Below are positions 7,635 to 16,694 of a stretch of DNA of 64,000 bases, in pieces (position 1 is the stretch's first letter; each line of letters begins with the position of its first letter). The translations under genes were made by a program, and so were the position numbers. Source of the stretch: Jannaschia sp. GRR-S6-38 (lineage in GTDB: Bacteria > Pseudomonadota > Alphaproteobacteria > Rhodobacterales > Rhodobacteraceae); NCBI RefSeq assembly GCF_029853695.1, contig NZ_CP122537.1, positions 310,001 to 374,000 of the forward strand, given 5' to 3'. The notes beneath the pieces are model-generated. The model did not search any database and was not told the origin of the DNA. It saw only the letters and a program-made list of their open reading frames with translations.

Positions 7635-9125
7635 TCAGAAGGTCTGGTCGTAGTCGCCGACGTTGGGCTCCTTCCGGATGACGGCGTCGAGATCCTCGAA
7701 GATCGCGCGGAGTTCGTCCTTCGACGTCGGGCTTTCGCAGACCACCACGAGGTTCGGCGTGTTCGACGAGGCGCGCACGAGACCCCAGCCGCCGTTTTCC
7801 AGCATCACCCGGGCGCCGTTGACGGTGACGACGTCGACGATCTTCTGGCCGCCCAGCGTCCCCTGCCCCTTCATCGGCACGAGACGCTCCACGATGCGCT
7901 CCAGCGTGTCGTATTTCTCGGTATCGGGGCAGTGCGGCGACAGGGTCGGCGTGTTGTAGACCTTTGGCAGGTCCTTGCGCAGATCGCTCATCTTCTTGTC
8001 GGGGTTGCGGTCCAGCAGCTTGCAGATCTCGACCGCCACGCGCTGGCCGTCGTCGTAGCCGCGGCCGATCGGCTCGGCCAGGAAGTAGTGGCCCGACTTC
8101 TCGAACCCCGCCAGCGCGCCGATCTCGTGGACGCGGCGCTTCATGTGGCTGTGGCCCGTCTTCCAGTAATCGGCCTTGGCGCCATTGGCCTGCAGCACCG
8201 GGTCCGAGGCGAAGAGGCCGGTCGACTTCACGTCCGCCACGAAGGTCGCGCCCTTGTGGATCTTGGACAGGTCGCGGGCCATGATGACGCCGACGATATC
8301 GGCGAAGATCTCCTCGCCCTCGTCATCGACCACGCCGCAGCGATCGCCGTCGCCGTCGAAGCCCAGCGCCAGATCGGCGCCGGAGGCGCGCACGCTGTCG
8401 GCCATGTCGTGCAGCATCTTCATGTCTTCGGGGTTCGGATTGTAGTTCGGGAAGGTGTAGTCCAGCCGGTTGTGGCTGGGCACGACCTCGACGCCGATCC
8501 GCTCCAGCACCTCGGGCGCGAAGGCCGAGGCCGAGCCGTTGCCCGTGGCGCAGACAACCTTGAGCTTGCGGCTCATCCGGAAGTCGCCGACCAGGTCGTC
8601 GAGATATGCCTCCTTGACGCCGTCGACGAATTCCCACTTGCCCCCGTCGCGCGCCGCGCCGCGGCCTTCGAGGACGATGTCACGCAGCTCCGACATCTCG
8701 TCGGGGCCATGGGTCAGCGGGCGCTCGAAGCCCATCTTCACGCCGGTCCAGCCGTTCGGATTGTGGCTGGCGGTGACCATCGCGACGGCCGGCGCATCGA
8801 GGTGGAACTGCGCGAAATAGGCCATCGGGCTGACCGCGGGGCCGATATCCTGCACGTGGATGCCGGCCTGCGTCAGGCCCAGGATCAGGGCGTGCTTGAT
8901 GGCCAGCGAATAGTCCCGGTAATCGTTGCCGACCGCGATCCGCGGCTCGATCCCACGCATCTGCATCTGGGTCCCCAGGCCCAGGCCCAGCGCGGTGACG
9001 CCCGGCAGGTTGATCTCCTCGGGGTATTTCCAGCGGGCATCGTATTCGCGAAAGCCCGTGGGCGCGATCATCGGGTCGCGAAGGAATTCCCAAGTGTTGG
9101 GCGTGACGGTGGCGTGCGGCTTCAT
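7635..9125 (-). CDS. Phosphomannomutase/phosphoglucomutase
   Basis: An alpha-D-phosphohexomutase interconverting hexose-1- and hexose-6-phosphates, feeding GDP-mannose, LPS or exopolysaccharide synthesis. The phosphoserine loop is TASHNPNGW with catalytic Ser120; the Mg-binding loop DGDGDR is at 257-262; the sugar-specificity region appears as FEKSGHYFL and the C-terminal phosphate-binding loop as VRASSNTPNL. The 496-residue length fits the ManB/AlgC class. ATG 9125 follows a strong ribosome site (GGGAGGA). It is the first gene of a pair with the mscS-type gene. Whether mannose or glucose phosphate is the main substrate cannot be decided from sequence. Confidence 0.9.
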   Translation of the reverse strand: MKPHATVTPNTWEFLRDPMIAPTGFREYDARWKYPEEINLPGVTALGLGLGTQMQMRGIEPRIAVGNDYRDYSLAIKHALILGLTQAGIHVQDIGPAVSPMAYFAQFHLDAPAVAMVTASHNPNGWTGVKMGFERPLTHGPDEMSELRDIVLEGRGAARDGGKWEFVDGVKEAYLDDLVGDFRMSRKLKVVCATGNGSASAFAPEVLERIGVEVVPSHNRLDYTFPNYNPNPEDMKMLHDMADSVRASGADLALGFDGDGDRCGVVDDEGEEIFADIVGVIMARDLSKIHKGATFVADVKSTGLFASDPVLQANGAKADYWKTGHSHMKRRVHEIGALAGFEKSGHYFLAEPIGRGYDDGQRVAVEICKLLDRNPDKKMSDLRKDLPKVYNTPTLSPHCPDTEKYDTLERIVERLVPMKGQGTLGGQKIVDVVTVNGARVMLENGGWGLVRASSNTPNLVVVCESPTSKDELRAIFEDLDAVIRKEPNVGDYDQTF

Positions 9126-9202
9126 CGGATCCTCCCTGGACGTCCCCTACAGCTAGCGGGGCCGGGGGCGGATGCAAAGACGAAGGGGGGCGGTCGCGCG
9201 CG

Positions 9203-9499
9203 TCAGGCGCGGCGCATCGCGACGCCGGTGCGGTCGGATTCGTGGATGAAGAGGATGCCCTCGCCTTCGAGCGCGTCGCGCAGCGCGGCCAGCGCGCCGC
9301 TGCGGTCGTGCAAACGGCCGGAGGTGGCTTCGAAGCCCTTGATGATCACGGGGGCCAGACCGCTCAGATGGGCCAGCTCGCGCACCGTGAGACCGGCTAG
9401 GCAGCGCGCGGCGCGAAGCTGCTCGCCCGACAGGTGCGGCAGGCCCGCCAACGAGCTGTCCGACCTGCTAAGCGGCGTGAGGGGCGCAATTGAAACCAT
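9203..9499 (-). CDS. Small XRE-type HTH regulator, CtrA-box controlled
   Basis: A 98-residue protein (if begun at the ATG at 9499) built around one helix-turn-helix: LSGEQLRAARCLAGLTVREL, then AHLSGLAPVIIKGFEA, ending with ALAALRDALEGEGILFI, a layout common in small alphaproteobacterial XRE regulators. An in-frame ATG at 9517 would add six residues, but that codon lies inside a good -10 hexamer (TATTAT, 9521-9516 on the minus strand), so it could not be translated from the promoter seen here. Transcript start near 9508 would leave a very short leader. No cognate target is evident; the capsule-export genes lie upstream on the same strand. Confidence 0.75.
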   Translation of the reverse strand: MVSIAPLTPLSRSDSSLAGLPHLSGEQLRAARCLAGLTVRELAHLSGLAPVIIKGFEATSGRLHDRSGALAALRDALEGEGILFIHESDRTGVAMRRA

Positions 9500-9515
9500 G
9501 CCCCAAGAAGCATTC

Positions 9516-9538
9516 ATAATAGTTAACGAACCGTTAAC
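9516..9538 (-). promoter_or_regulatory. CtrA-type box overlapping a promoter for the XRE gene
   Basis: On the minus strand TTAA (9537-9534), seven bases, TTAAC (9526-9522) match the full CtrA consensus TTAA-N7-TTAAC. Because the arms are GTTAACG and CGTTAAC around AAC, the box is also a perfect inverted repeat and reads as a CtrA box on both strands. A TATTAT hexamer (9521-9516) follows at once, so the box occupies the -35 region, the arrangement of CtrA-activated promoters. These AT-rich motifs stand out in a sequence of very high GC. Confidence 0.75.
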
Positions 9539-9601
9539 GGGGCGTATTGGGCCGCCTTGGATGGGCCCACGCGACCCCGTGGCAACGGTCCGACCGGCTG
9601 T

Positions 9602-11149
9602 CTAGCTGCTGACCTGCTCGCGCAGGATCGCGGCCGTCAGCGACACCATCAGGTAAAGGCCCGAGAAGATCAGGAAGGCCAGCACCGTGTTCTCGAAGGA
9701 CCGCGGGTAGGTCGGCTGATCCGGCGGGATCGGCGGCACCGGGGTCGAGAGATAGCGGACCTGCCGGTTGGCCTCGATCCGGCTGATCTCGAGCTGCTGG
9801 GCGGCCTGCTGCAACAAGAGCTGCCGCGTCGTCAGGTCCTGCTGCGCGACGGCCAGCTCGGCCGTGACCCGCGCCAGGCTGGACTGGTTCGTGGCGCTTT
9901 CGGTCAAGTTCGAGCGCAGGTCGTCGAGTTCGGATTGCAGCCGGTCGATATTCATCTCGGCGACGCGGACGCGGGTCTCGTTGGGCCGCGCGTTGGCTCG
10001 AAGCTGGTCGAGGCGCAGACGCTCGGCCCGGAGCTCGGTCTCGACCGCGCCGATCTGGCTGTAGCTGTTCGAGACCTCGGCCTCGGCCGAGACGACGCCG
10101 AGCTGTTCCTGCAGATCGACGACGCGGGTCTGCGCCTCCAGCATCCGCGCCTCGGCGGACTCGAAGCTTTCCATTGCGCCGGCCATCTGGTCGGAGCGCA
10201 GCCGCGCGGTCAGATTGTCGACCTGCTCCTCGGCATAGCCGATCAGCGCGCGGCTGAACTGGGCCGAAATCTCGGGATCGGCGGCGACGACTTCCATCTT
10301 CAGTACGCCCTCGGTCGGGTCGTAGCCGATCTCGACCATGCGCTGGTAGAGCTTGTAGGCCTCCTCGCGCGTGGTGTCGGGGTCGAGCCGCTGCAACGCA
10401 TCGATCTCGGGCTGGGCGAAGTGATCCTTGTAGCCCAGATCGTCGTCCAGCCGCTGCATCGCGTCGCGCGACAGCAGGTAGGATTGCACCGCGATGCTGT
10501 CCTGCTGCGTCGCCAGCCCCGTCCCCGAGAAGAGCCCGCCCAGACCGGACGCCCCCGCCGAGGCGGCGTCGGCCTGCTGGATGACGAATTCGGACTTCGT
10601 CGCGTACATGGGCGTAGCGATCTGGTAATAGTAGAAGCCCGCGAGGAAGGTCGGGAGCGCCACGAAGAAGCCCAGCCGCGTTCCCAGCAGCGCCAAGCGC
10701 CGGCGGCGGCGGCGCGCGATGTCGCGCTGGATCTTGATGATCTCGCCCGCCCGCTCCTCGCCGGAAAGCGGCCCTGCCAACGGATTGACCGGCAGCGGCG
10801 CGGCGCGCTGGGTCGCCGGAACCTGCGCATCCTTCGCGGCTTCGCCGGGGACGAGCTGCAGCATGTTGGCCCGCTCGAACGGGTCGATGCCGCGCGCGCG
10901 CAGCGCCGCGACGGCTTCCTTGTCGGAGGCGACCTTGATGCCGTGCTTCTGGGCGATGCGCCGCGCCATGCGCAGCTGGCGCCCGGTGGGCTGCGGGCCG
11001 GGGGCCGCCGGGGTGGCGTCGTTGGCCGGCGCCGCGATCTCGCCCGACTGGCGGGTGGGCAGCCCGCCTTCGGGCACCGTCACGCCGGGGCGGTTGAAGC
11101 CGGCATCCGGCTCGATCCGGAATTTGCGGGCCTTAGGCGTCGTATTCAT
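9602..11149 (-). CDS. Capsular polysaccharide export inner-membrane protein, KpsE/BexC type
   Basis: A polysaccharide co-polymerase/export adaptor that links an ABC-2 exporter to the outer-membrane channel. The 515-residue protein has an unusually long Pro/Ala-rich cytoplasmic N-terminus (about 155 residues), a first transmembrane helix at about 158-178 preceded by a run of arginines, a large periplasmic region with coiled-coil stretches (roughly 300-460: ESAEARMLEAQTRVVDLQEQ and later Gln-rich helices), and a C-terminal helix at about 487-508. It overlaps the upstream ATPase gene by 17 bp. The family assignment rests on topology, coiled coils and the partner ATPase; exact polymer is unknown. 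Confidence 0.85.
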   Translation of the reverse strand: MNTTPKARKFRIEPDAGFNRPGVTVPEGGLPTRQSGEIAAPANDATPAAPGPQPTGRQLRMARRIAQKHGIKVASDKEAVAALRARGIDPFERANMLQLVPGEAAKDAQVPATQRAAPLPVNPLAGPLSGEERAGEIIKIQRDIARRRRRRLALLGTRLGFFVALPTFLAGFYYYQIATPMYATKSEFVIQQADAASAGASGLGGLFSGTGLATQQDSIAVQSYLLSRDAMQRLDDDLGYKDHFAQPEIDALQRLDPDTTREEAYKLYQRMVEIGYDPTEGVLKMEVVAADPEISAQFSRALIGYAEEQVDNLTARLRSDQMAGAMESFESAEARMLEAQTRVVDLQEQLGVVSAEAEVSNSYSQIGAVETELRAERLRLDQLRANARPNETRVRVAEMNIDRLQSELDDLRSNLTESATNQSSLARVTAELAVAQQDLTTRQLLLQQAAQQLEISRIEANRQVRYLSTPVPPIPPDQPTYPRSFENTVLAFLIFSGLYLMVSLTAAILREQVSS

Positions 11150-11786
11150 AGAGCCTCCGGGCCTCGTCGAGGCTGTCGAACATGTGCAGCCGGCCGTCGC
11201 GCAGCACGGCCGCCTGGCGGGCGAAGGCCTCCAGCGTCTTGGGCTGATGGCTGACGATGACGACGGTCGCCTCCTTCAGGCGGTCGCGCAGGATCGATCC
11301 GGCCTTGCGGTTGAACTCCGCATCCGTCGTCGATGGCATGCCCTCGTCGATGAGGTAGATGTCGAATTCCAGCGCCAGCAGCAGCGCGAAGCTGAACCGG
11401 GCGCGCATGCCCTGGCTGTAGGTGGCGATGGGCATGTCGAAATATTCCTCCAGCCCGCAGATGTAGCGGCAGAAGGCTTCGACATAATCGGGGTCCAGCC
11501 CGTAGAGCCGAGCGATGTAGCGCGAGTTCTCGGTCGCGGTGTTCTTCATGACGACGCCGCCCATGAAACCCAGCGGAAAGGACACCCGCGCGCCGCGGCG
11601 CACCTCGCCCTCGTCCGGCTTCTCGAGCCCGGCCATCATGTTCATGATCGTGGTCTTGCCCGTGCCGTTGGGCGCGAGGATGCCGAGCGAGCGGCCCATC
11701 TCGACCCGGAACGACGCGCGATCCAGGATCACCTTGCGCTGCTGGCCGGTCCAGAAGGACTTGGACACATTGTCGAACTCGATCAT
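11133..11786 (-). CDS. Capsular polysaccharide ABC transporter ATP-binding protein, KpsT type
   Basis: A 217-residue ATPase expected to energise polysaccharide export with a KpsM-type permease. Walker A is APNGTGKT (38-45) with Ala in place of the usual first Gly, allowed in the P-loop consensus; the signature is YSQGMRAR (123-130), the form typical of KpsT/Wzt proteins rather than LSGGQ; Walker B is IYLIDEG (143-149); the switch His is in VIVSHQP. It is first in a two-gene unit and overlaps the kpsE-like gene. No permease, glycosyltransferase or outer-membrane channel gene is in this window, so the exporter must be completed from elsewhere. Confidence 0.88.
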   Translation of the reverse strand: MIEFDNVSKSFWTGQQRKVILDRASFRVEMGRSLGILAPNGTGKTTIMNMMAGLEKPDEGEVRRGARVSFPLGFMGGVVMKNTATENSRYIARLYGLDPDYVEAFCRYICGLEEYFDMPIATYSQGMRARFSFALLLALEFDIYLIDEGMPSTTDAEFNRKAGSILRDRLKEATVVIVSHQPKTLEAFARQAAVLRDGRLHMFDSLDEARRLYEYDA

Positions 11787-11968
11787 CCGGTTCCCGACTC
11801 GTTCACTTCGCGGCCGCTCCGGAACGGAAGGGCCCGGACCCGTGATAGCCGCGCATTCGGTCTACAATGTGAAGCCACGGGCGCGAAAGTGCCCCCGCGG
11901 CGCAGGCATTCGGGCGGAATTGCGGCAAATCGCCCGCTCGAAAGGAGGGCGCCGGCCGCATCGCGCGC
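11787..11968. other. Intergenic region between kpsT-like and nhaA
   Basis: This 182-bp interval is upstream of the kpsT-like gene and downstream of nhaA, both on the minus strand. It should hold the capsule-export promoter, but I find no clear hexamer pair. The 13-mer CCGGACCCGTGAT at 11834-11846 also occurs in the intergenic repeat near 18 kb and may be a remnant copy. Confidence 0.3.
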
Positions 11969-13267
11969 TCAGCCGGGCTGCTTTCGTACGCCGGTCAGGC
12001 GACCCGCTGCGATGCTGATCGCGGCGGCGGCGAAGCTGAGGAGCGCGCCCATCTTGGCGGCATCCTGCACCGGGCCCGGATCGAAGGCGACCGAGGCCAC
12101 GAAGAGCGAGACCGTGAAGCCGATCGCGGCGACGCAGCCGATCACGAACAGATCCACCGTCCGCATGCCCTTGGGCAGGCCCAGCTTGAGCGTGTGCGCC
12201 CCGATATAGCCGAAGACCAGCACGCCCAGCGGCTTGCCGATCAGCAGACCGGCCAACACCAGCCATGTCGGTTCGGAGATGGCGGAGAAGGCGACGCCGG
12301 CATTCATCAGGCCGAAGAAAAACAGGATCACCTCGACCGGGTGCTTGAGCAGGTGCTCGGTATGGTTGAGCAGGTCGGTGAGGTATTGCTCGGCCTCGGC
12401 GAAGATACCGAAGGCGCGGTCGGCATGGGGCAGCGTCGGCACGATCGGCAGAAGGCCCAGCGCCGGGTGCAGGCCCGATTGCGCGAAGCCGAACCACGAC
12501 AGCGCGCCCGCGACGGCATAGGGCCAGAAGGACAGCTTCTGGCGCACCCAGGTCGAGGTCGGGCGCAGCTGGTTGCCCCGGTCCATCTTGCGCGGCAGCC
12601 AGTTGAAGAGGACGAACACTCCCACGGAAGCCGCGACCGACAGAAGCAGCCAGACCGGCGCCAGCTCGCCCGAGGGATAGAAGATGGCGAGGATGATCAG
12701 GCCGACCGCGTCATCGGCGATGGCCAGCAGCAGCAGGAAGCGCACCGCCGGGTGCCCCGCTCCGAAGACGATACGGCCGATCAGGTAGCTGAAGGCGATG
12801 TCGGTGGCGGTCGGGATGGCCCAGCCATTGGCCACGGTGGCGAATTTCGCGGGCCCGAGCAGCCAGGCGAGCCCCAGATAGACCGCGACGGGTCCGAACA
12901 TGCCGCCCGCCGTGGCGAAGAGCGGCGTCGCCGCCTTCTTGCCGCGCAGGCTGCCGTTTTCGAGTATCACCGCCTCCCAGACTTCCTTGCCCGCGATGGC
13001 GAAGAAGAAGGCCATGAGGATATCGTTGACGAGGTAATGCGCCGTCATGACCTTGGCGGTCTCGGCATGGCCGAACGCTTCGGCATCCTCGCCCATCATC
13101 ACTTCCCAATGGTGCAGATCGACCCCGATCAGGTCGTTGAACCAAAGCGGATATTCCACGAGCAGGTGGTACGAGTGATTGTCCGTATTCGCCCAGATCA
13201 GCGCGATCAGCGCGCCGAGAATAAGCAGCAGCGAATAATTCGTCAGGAAATTCCAGACCCGGTACAT
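11969..13267 (-). CDS. nhaA: Na+/H+ antiporter NhaA
   Basis: An electrogenic sodium/proton antiporter of the inner membrane used for sodium export and pH homeostasis, fitting a marine lifestyle. About 11-12 hydrophobic segments are visible over 432 residues. Functional residues are in place: the TATDIAF loop with the unwound-helix aspartate, and the adjacent pair of aspartates in LLLAIADDAVG that bind Na+. ATG 13267 is preceded by GAGGGA; an in-frame GTG at 13297 would add ten non-conserved residues without a better ribosome site. The C-terminus ends soon after the last helix. It appears to be transcribed alone. Confidence 0.95.
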   Translation of the reverse strand: MYRVWNFLTNYSLLLILGALIALIWANTDNHSYHLLVEYPLWFNDLIGVDLHHWEVMMGEDAEAFGHAETAKVMTAHYLVNDILMAFFFAIAGKEVWEAVILENGSLRGKKAATPLFATAGGMFGPVAVYLGLAWLLGPAKFATVANGWAIPTATDIAFSYLIGRIVFGAGHPAVRFLLLLAIADDAVGLIILAIFYPSGELAPVWLLLSVAASVGVFVLFNWLPRKMDRGNQLRPTSTWVRQKLSFWPYAVAGALSWFGFAQSGLHPALGLLPIVPTLPHADRAFGIFAEAEQYLTDLLNHTEHLLKHPVEVILFFFGLMNAGVAFSAISEPTWLVLAGLLIGKPLGVLVFGYIGAHTLKLGLPKGMRTVDLFVIGCVAAIGFTVSLFVASVAFDPGPVQDAAKMGALLSFAAAAISIAAGRLTGVRKQPG

Positions 13268-13336
13268 GCGTTGTCCCTCGCTCGATTGTCGGTCCACCTA
13301 TCCGAGCCGTTCAGGTCGGACAAGGCTGGCGAGGGA

Positions 13337-14065
13337 TCAGGCCGGTGATGTTTCCGAGGAAGCGTTGCGGAGCGGCAAGCTGCCTCCGCCCTGGGCATAG
13401 CAGACGGTCTTCAGCCAGCGGTCCATGCCGCGCGCCAGCCGCGGATCGCCGCTGAGAAACAGCGTGCCGGCGGCGATGCGGTCCGCGACGGTGGCGCGCC
13501 CCGTCATCAGCGCCGAGAGGGTGCGGATATCCGTCTCGACATAAAGGTCGATATCGTAGCCGGGGACGGCCGTGCAGATTTCGACGGTCTGGCCCGGATT
13601 GGCGAGCACCCAGTAGGTGTCGTATTCCAGCCCGGGATCGTCGAAGCGGAACCGGATAACCGTGCGGCGACGCGGCAGGTGTTCGGTCAGCACGTAACGC
13701 CGCAGCGTCCACATCAGCGCGGGAAGATCCATGTCGGCCAGCGCCGTCTCGGCCTCGATATGGTGTTGCGCCCAGACCGCCAGCGAGTCGAGCGCCGGCT
13801 CCAGCCCGACCGCCTTGGCCGTGCGGAGATAGTCCACCGTGCCGGCGCCGGGATCCGCGACCCGCTCGACGAGGCCGTGGGCCTCCAGCTCCTTCAGCCG
13901 CTTCGACAGAAGCGCGGGCGAGACGTTTCCGACCCCGCGGCGGATGTCGTTGAAGCGGGTCGAGCCGGACCACAACTCCACCAGGATCGGGATGGTCCAG
14001 CGCGGCTCGAGCATCTCGCACGCCTTCACGATCGGACAGATCAGGCCGTAGGGGGAATTCGGCAT
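13337..14065 (-). CDS. HxlR-family transcriptional regulator with C-terminal sensor-like domain
   Basis: Residues 1-95 are an HxlR winged helix: CPIVKACEMLEPRWTIPILVEL, RFNDIRRGVGNVSPALLSKRL, then KELEAHGLVER. The rest (to 242 residues) resembles the SCP2-like or ligand-binding tail seen on long HxlR proteins (TVIRFRFDDPGLEYDTYWV, VEICTAVPGYDIDLYVETD). Two ATGs compete: 14071 has AAGGGA only 2-3 bases upstream, whereas 14065 has it at a normal spacing, so 14065 is preferred. It is divergent from a small basic ORF across an interval with a 13-bp inverted repeat, a typical setting for autoregulation. The effector is unknown. Confidence 0.85.
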   Translation of the reverse strand: MPNSPYGLICPIVKACEMLEPRWTIPILVELWSGSTRFNDIRRGVGNVSPALLSKRLKELEAHGLVERVADPGAGTVDYLRTAKAVGLEPALDSLAVWAQHHIEAETALADMDLPALMWTLRRYVLTEHLPRRRTVIRFRFDDPGLEYDTYWVLANPGQTVEICTAVPGYDIDLYVETDIRTLSALMTGRATVADRIAAGTLFLSGDPRLARGMDRWLKTVCYAQGGGSLPLRNASSETSPA

Positions 14066-14110
14066 GGGCATCGTCCCTTCGACCGCCAGCCTAGCAGGCG
14101 GTTTGCGGGA

Positions 14111-14162
14111 CCGGCCAGTTCAGATGCTGTAGCGAGCGCGCTTCCGGTCCTGAACTGGCCGG
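14111..14162. promoter_or_regulatory. Perfect 13-bp inverted repeat upstream of the HxlR gene
   Basis: CCGGCCAGTTCAG (14111-14123) and CTGAACTGGCCGG (14150-14162) are exact reverse complements separated by 26 bp. A second nested pair, GGACCGG (14108-14114) and CCGGTCC (14144-14150), shares the region. It lies 46-97 bp upstream of the HxlR start and 60-111 bp upstream of the divergent small ORF, a natural place for an operator. HxlR regulators bind inverted repeats as dimers, so this may be the autoregulatory site; that is inference. Confidence 0.6.
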
Positions 14163-14183
14163 CGGCCACCGGGCCGCGCCAGG

Positions 14184-14204
14184 CTGGGGGCATCGATCCC
14201 CCAG
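14184..14204 (+). promoter_or_regulatory. Hairpin just before the small ORF's ribosome site
   Basis: CTGGGGG (14184-14190) and CCCCCAG (14198-14204) make a perfect 7-bp stem with loop CATCGAT. It ends 3 bp before the GGAAAGG ribosome site of the ORF at 14222, so it could affect translation or act as an attenuator. No U-tract follows. Confidence 0.45.
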
Positions 14205-14221
14205 TCCGGAAAGGCCACGCC

Positions 14222-14401
14222 ATGTCCACGATTGCCCGATCCATTCGTCCGGCCCCCGGCCTCCTCTCGCGTCTGGCCGCGCGGCTGTGGGGCCGCGCGC
14301 CGCGCCCGCGCGCGCCGCGGCGCAGGATGCCGCCGGGGTCGCCCGCCCTCGACGCCGCGACCGCGCTCGAACGGCGCGCCCTGAAGCCGCCCGCGCGCTG
14401 A
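14222..14401 (+). CDS. Small basic protein of unknown function
   Basis: A 59-residue ORF, divergent from the HxlR regulator. It begins MSTIARSIRPAPGLLSRLAA, has an Arg/Pro-rich centre (APRPRAPRRRM) and a short C-terminal helix (DAATALERRALKPPAR). The ATG at 14222 has a good ribosome site (GGAAAGG, 7 bp spacing) and third codon positions are mostly G or C after the first few codons, as in neighbouring genes. I do not recognise a family; it lacks the DUF1127 signature common among small arginine-rich alphaproteobacterial proteins. It ends before the groEL terminator. It could be a chance ORF in GC-rich DNA. Confidence 0.45.
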   Translation: MSTIARSIRPAPGLLSRLAARLWGRAPRPRAPRRRMPPGSPALDAATALERRALKPPAR

Positions 14402-14416
14402 TACCCCACAAACGAA

Positions 14417-14442
14417 GAAGGGGCCCCGCGAGGGACCCCTTC
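14417..14442 (-). terminator. groESL terminator
   Basis: GAAGGGG-CCCC (14417-14427) pairs with GGG-A-CCCCTTC (14432-14442), one mismatch in an 11-bp stem. Read on the minus strand it lies 39 bp after the groEL stop and is followed by TTCGTTTGT, a T-rich tail, as expected of an intrinsic terminator. It may also serve the convergent small ORF. Confidence 0.7.
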
Positions 14443-14480
14443 GCGCCGGGCGAACCCGGCGATCTCGGTCGATGGGCGGA

Positions 14481-16133
<1,653 letters not shown>

Positions 16134-16175
16134 CTAGATTTGCGTGTGATGGGGGACGATCTTCAGGTTCGACGT

Positions 16176-16463
16176 TCAGCCGATGATCCCGAGGATGTCG
16201 CTCTCCTTCATGATGAGCAGCTCTTCGCCGTCCAGCGTGACTTCGGTGCCGGACCACTTGCCGAACAGAACCTTGTCGCCGGCCTTGACGGCGGGAGCGA
16301 TCAGCTCGCCGGAGTCCTTGCGGGCGCCCTCGCCCACGGAGACGATCTCGCCCTCGGCGGGCTTTTCCTTGGCGGTGTCGGGGATGATCAGACCGCCCTT
16401 GGTCTTCTCGTCGGATTCGACGCGGCGGACCAGAACGCGGTCATGCAGCGGTTTGAAAGCCAT
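16176..16463 (-). CDS. groS: Co-chaperonin GroES (10 kDa)
   Basis: The heptameric lid of the GroEL chamber. The 95-residue protein begins [19 protein letters not shown] and has the mobile-loop segment [15 protein letters not shown] that contacts GroEL, then [11 protein letters not shown] and [15 protein letters not shown] 16463 has AAAGG upstream. It is the first gene of the operon; CIRCE lies 35 bp upstream of its start. Confidence 0.98.
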   Translation of the reverse strand: MAFKPLHDRVLVRRVESDEKTKGGLIIPDTAKEKPAEGEIVSVGEGARKDSGELIAPAVKAGDKVLFGKWSGTEVTLDGEELLIMKESDILGIIG

Positions 16464-16497
16464 ATGCGTAGCCTTTCAGCTCGTGTGTTTCCTCCTG

Positions 16498-16524
16498 TTG
16501 TCACTCACCCGGGGAGAGTGCCAA
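16498..16524 (-). promoter_or_regulatory. CIRCE element (HrcA operator) of groESL
   Basis: On the minus strand TTGGCACTC (16524-16516), nine bases, GAGTGACAA (16506-16498). The consensus is TTAGCACTC-N9-GAGTGCTAA; the spacing is exact and 15 of 18 arm positions match. It lies between a likely promoter and the groES start, so HrcA repression released by heat stress is expected. No hrcA gene is in the window. Confidence 0.88.
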
Positions 16525-16532
16525 CGGACGGC

Positions 16533-16561
16533 TAGCTAGGCAAGGACGGCGGCTGTGTCAA
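16533..16561 (-). promoter_or_regulatory. Putative groESL promoter
   Basis: TTGACA (16561-16556) followed after 17 bp by TAGCTA (16538-16533) on the minus strand. The -35 is perfect, the -10 weak. Transcription would begin near the upstream arm of CIRCE, the usual arrangement for HrcA-controlled groESL operons. Confidence 0.55.
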
Positions 16562-16694
16562 CGGGAAAGCCGGGCGAAATCTCACGCGGTCGTGAACGGC
16601 CCTGCCGCGGCGTCCGGCACGCCTGCCAGCGGCACGCGCGGGATGCAACCGGGTCGCCTTGGCTTCCCCCGCCAAGCGCCTTACCTGACCGCCC

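Noticed and set aside
6272-9605. Long plus-strand frames across the mscS-type and phosphomannomutase genes
   Set aside because: Shadow frames of GC-rich minus-strand genes with clear catalytic motifs; their translations look like low-complexity Arg/Asp/His/Val-rich artefacts.
11170-11676. Ala instead of the first Gly in the P-loop of the KpsT-type ATPase as a sign of inactivation
   Set aside because: The general P-loop consensus allows Ala or Gly at this place and all other ATPase motifs are intact.
11861-11868. TACAAT on the plus strand in the kpsT/nhaA gap as a promoter
   Set aside because: No plus-strand gene follows and no -35 lies at the right distance.
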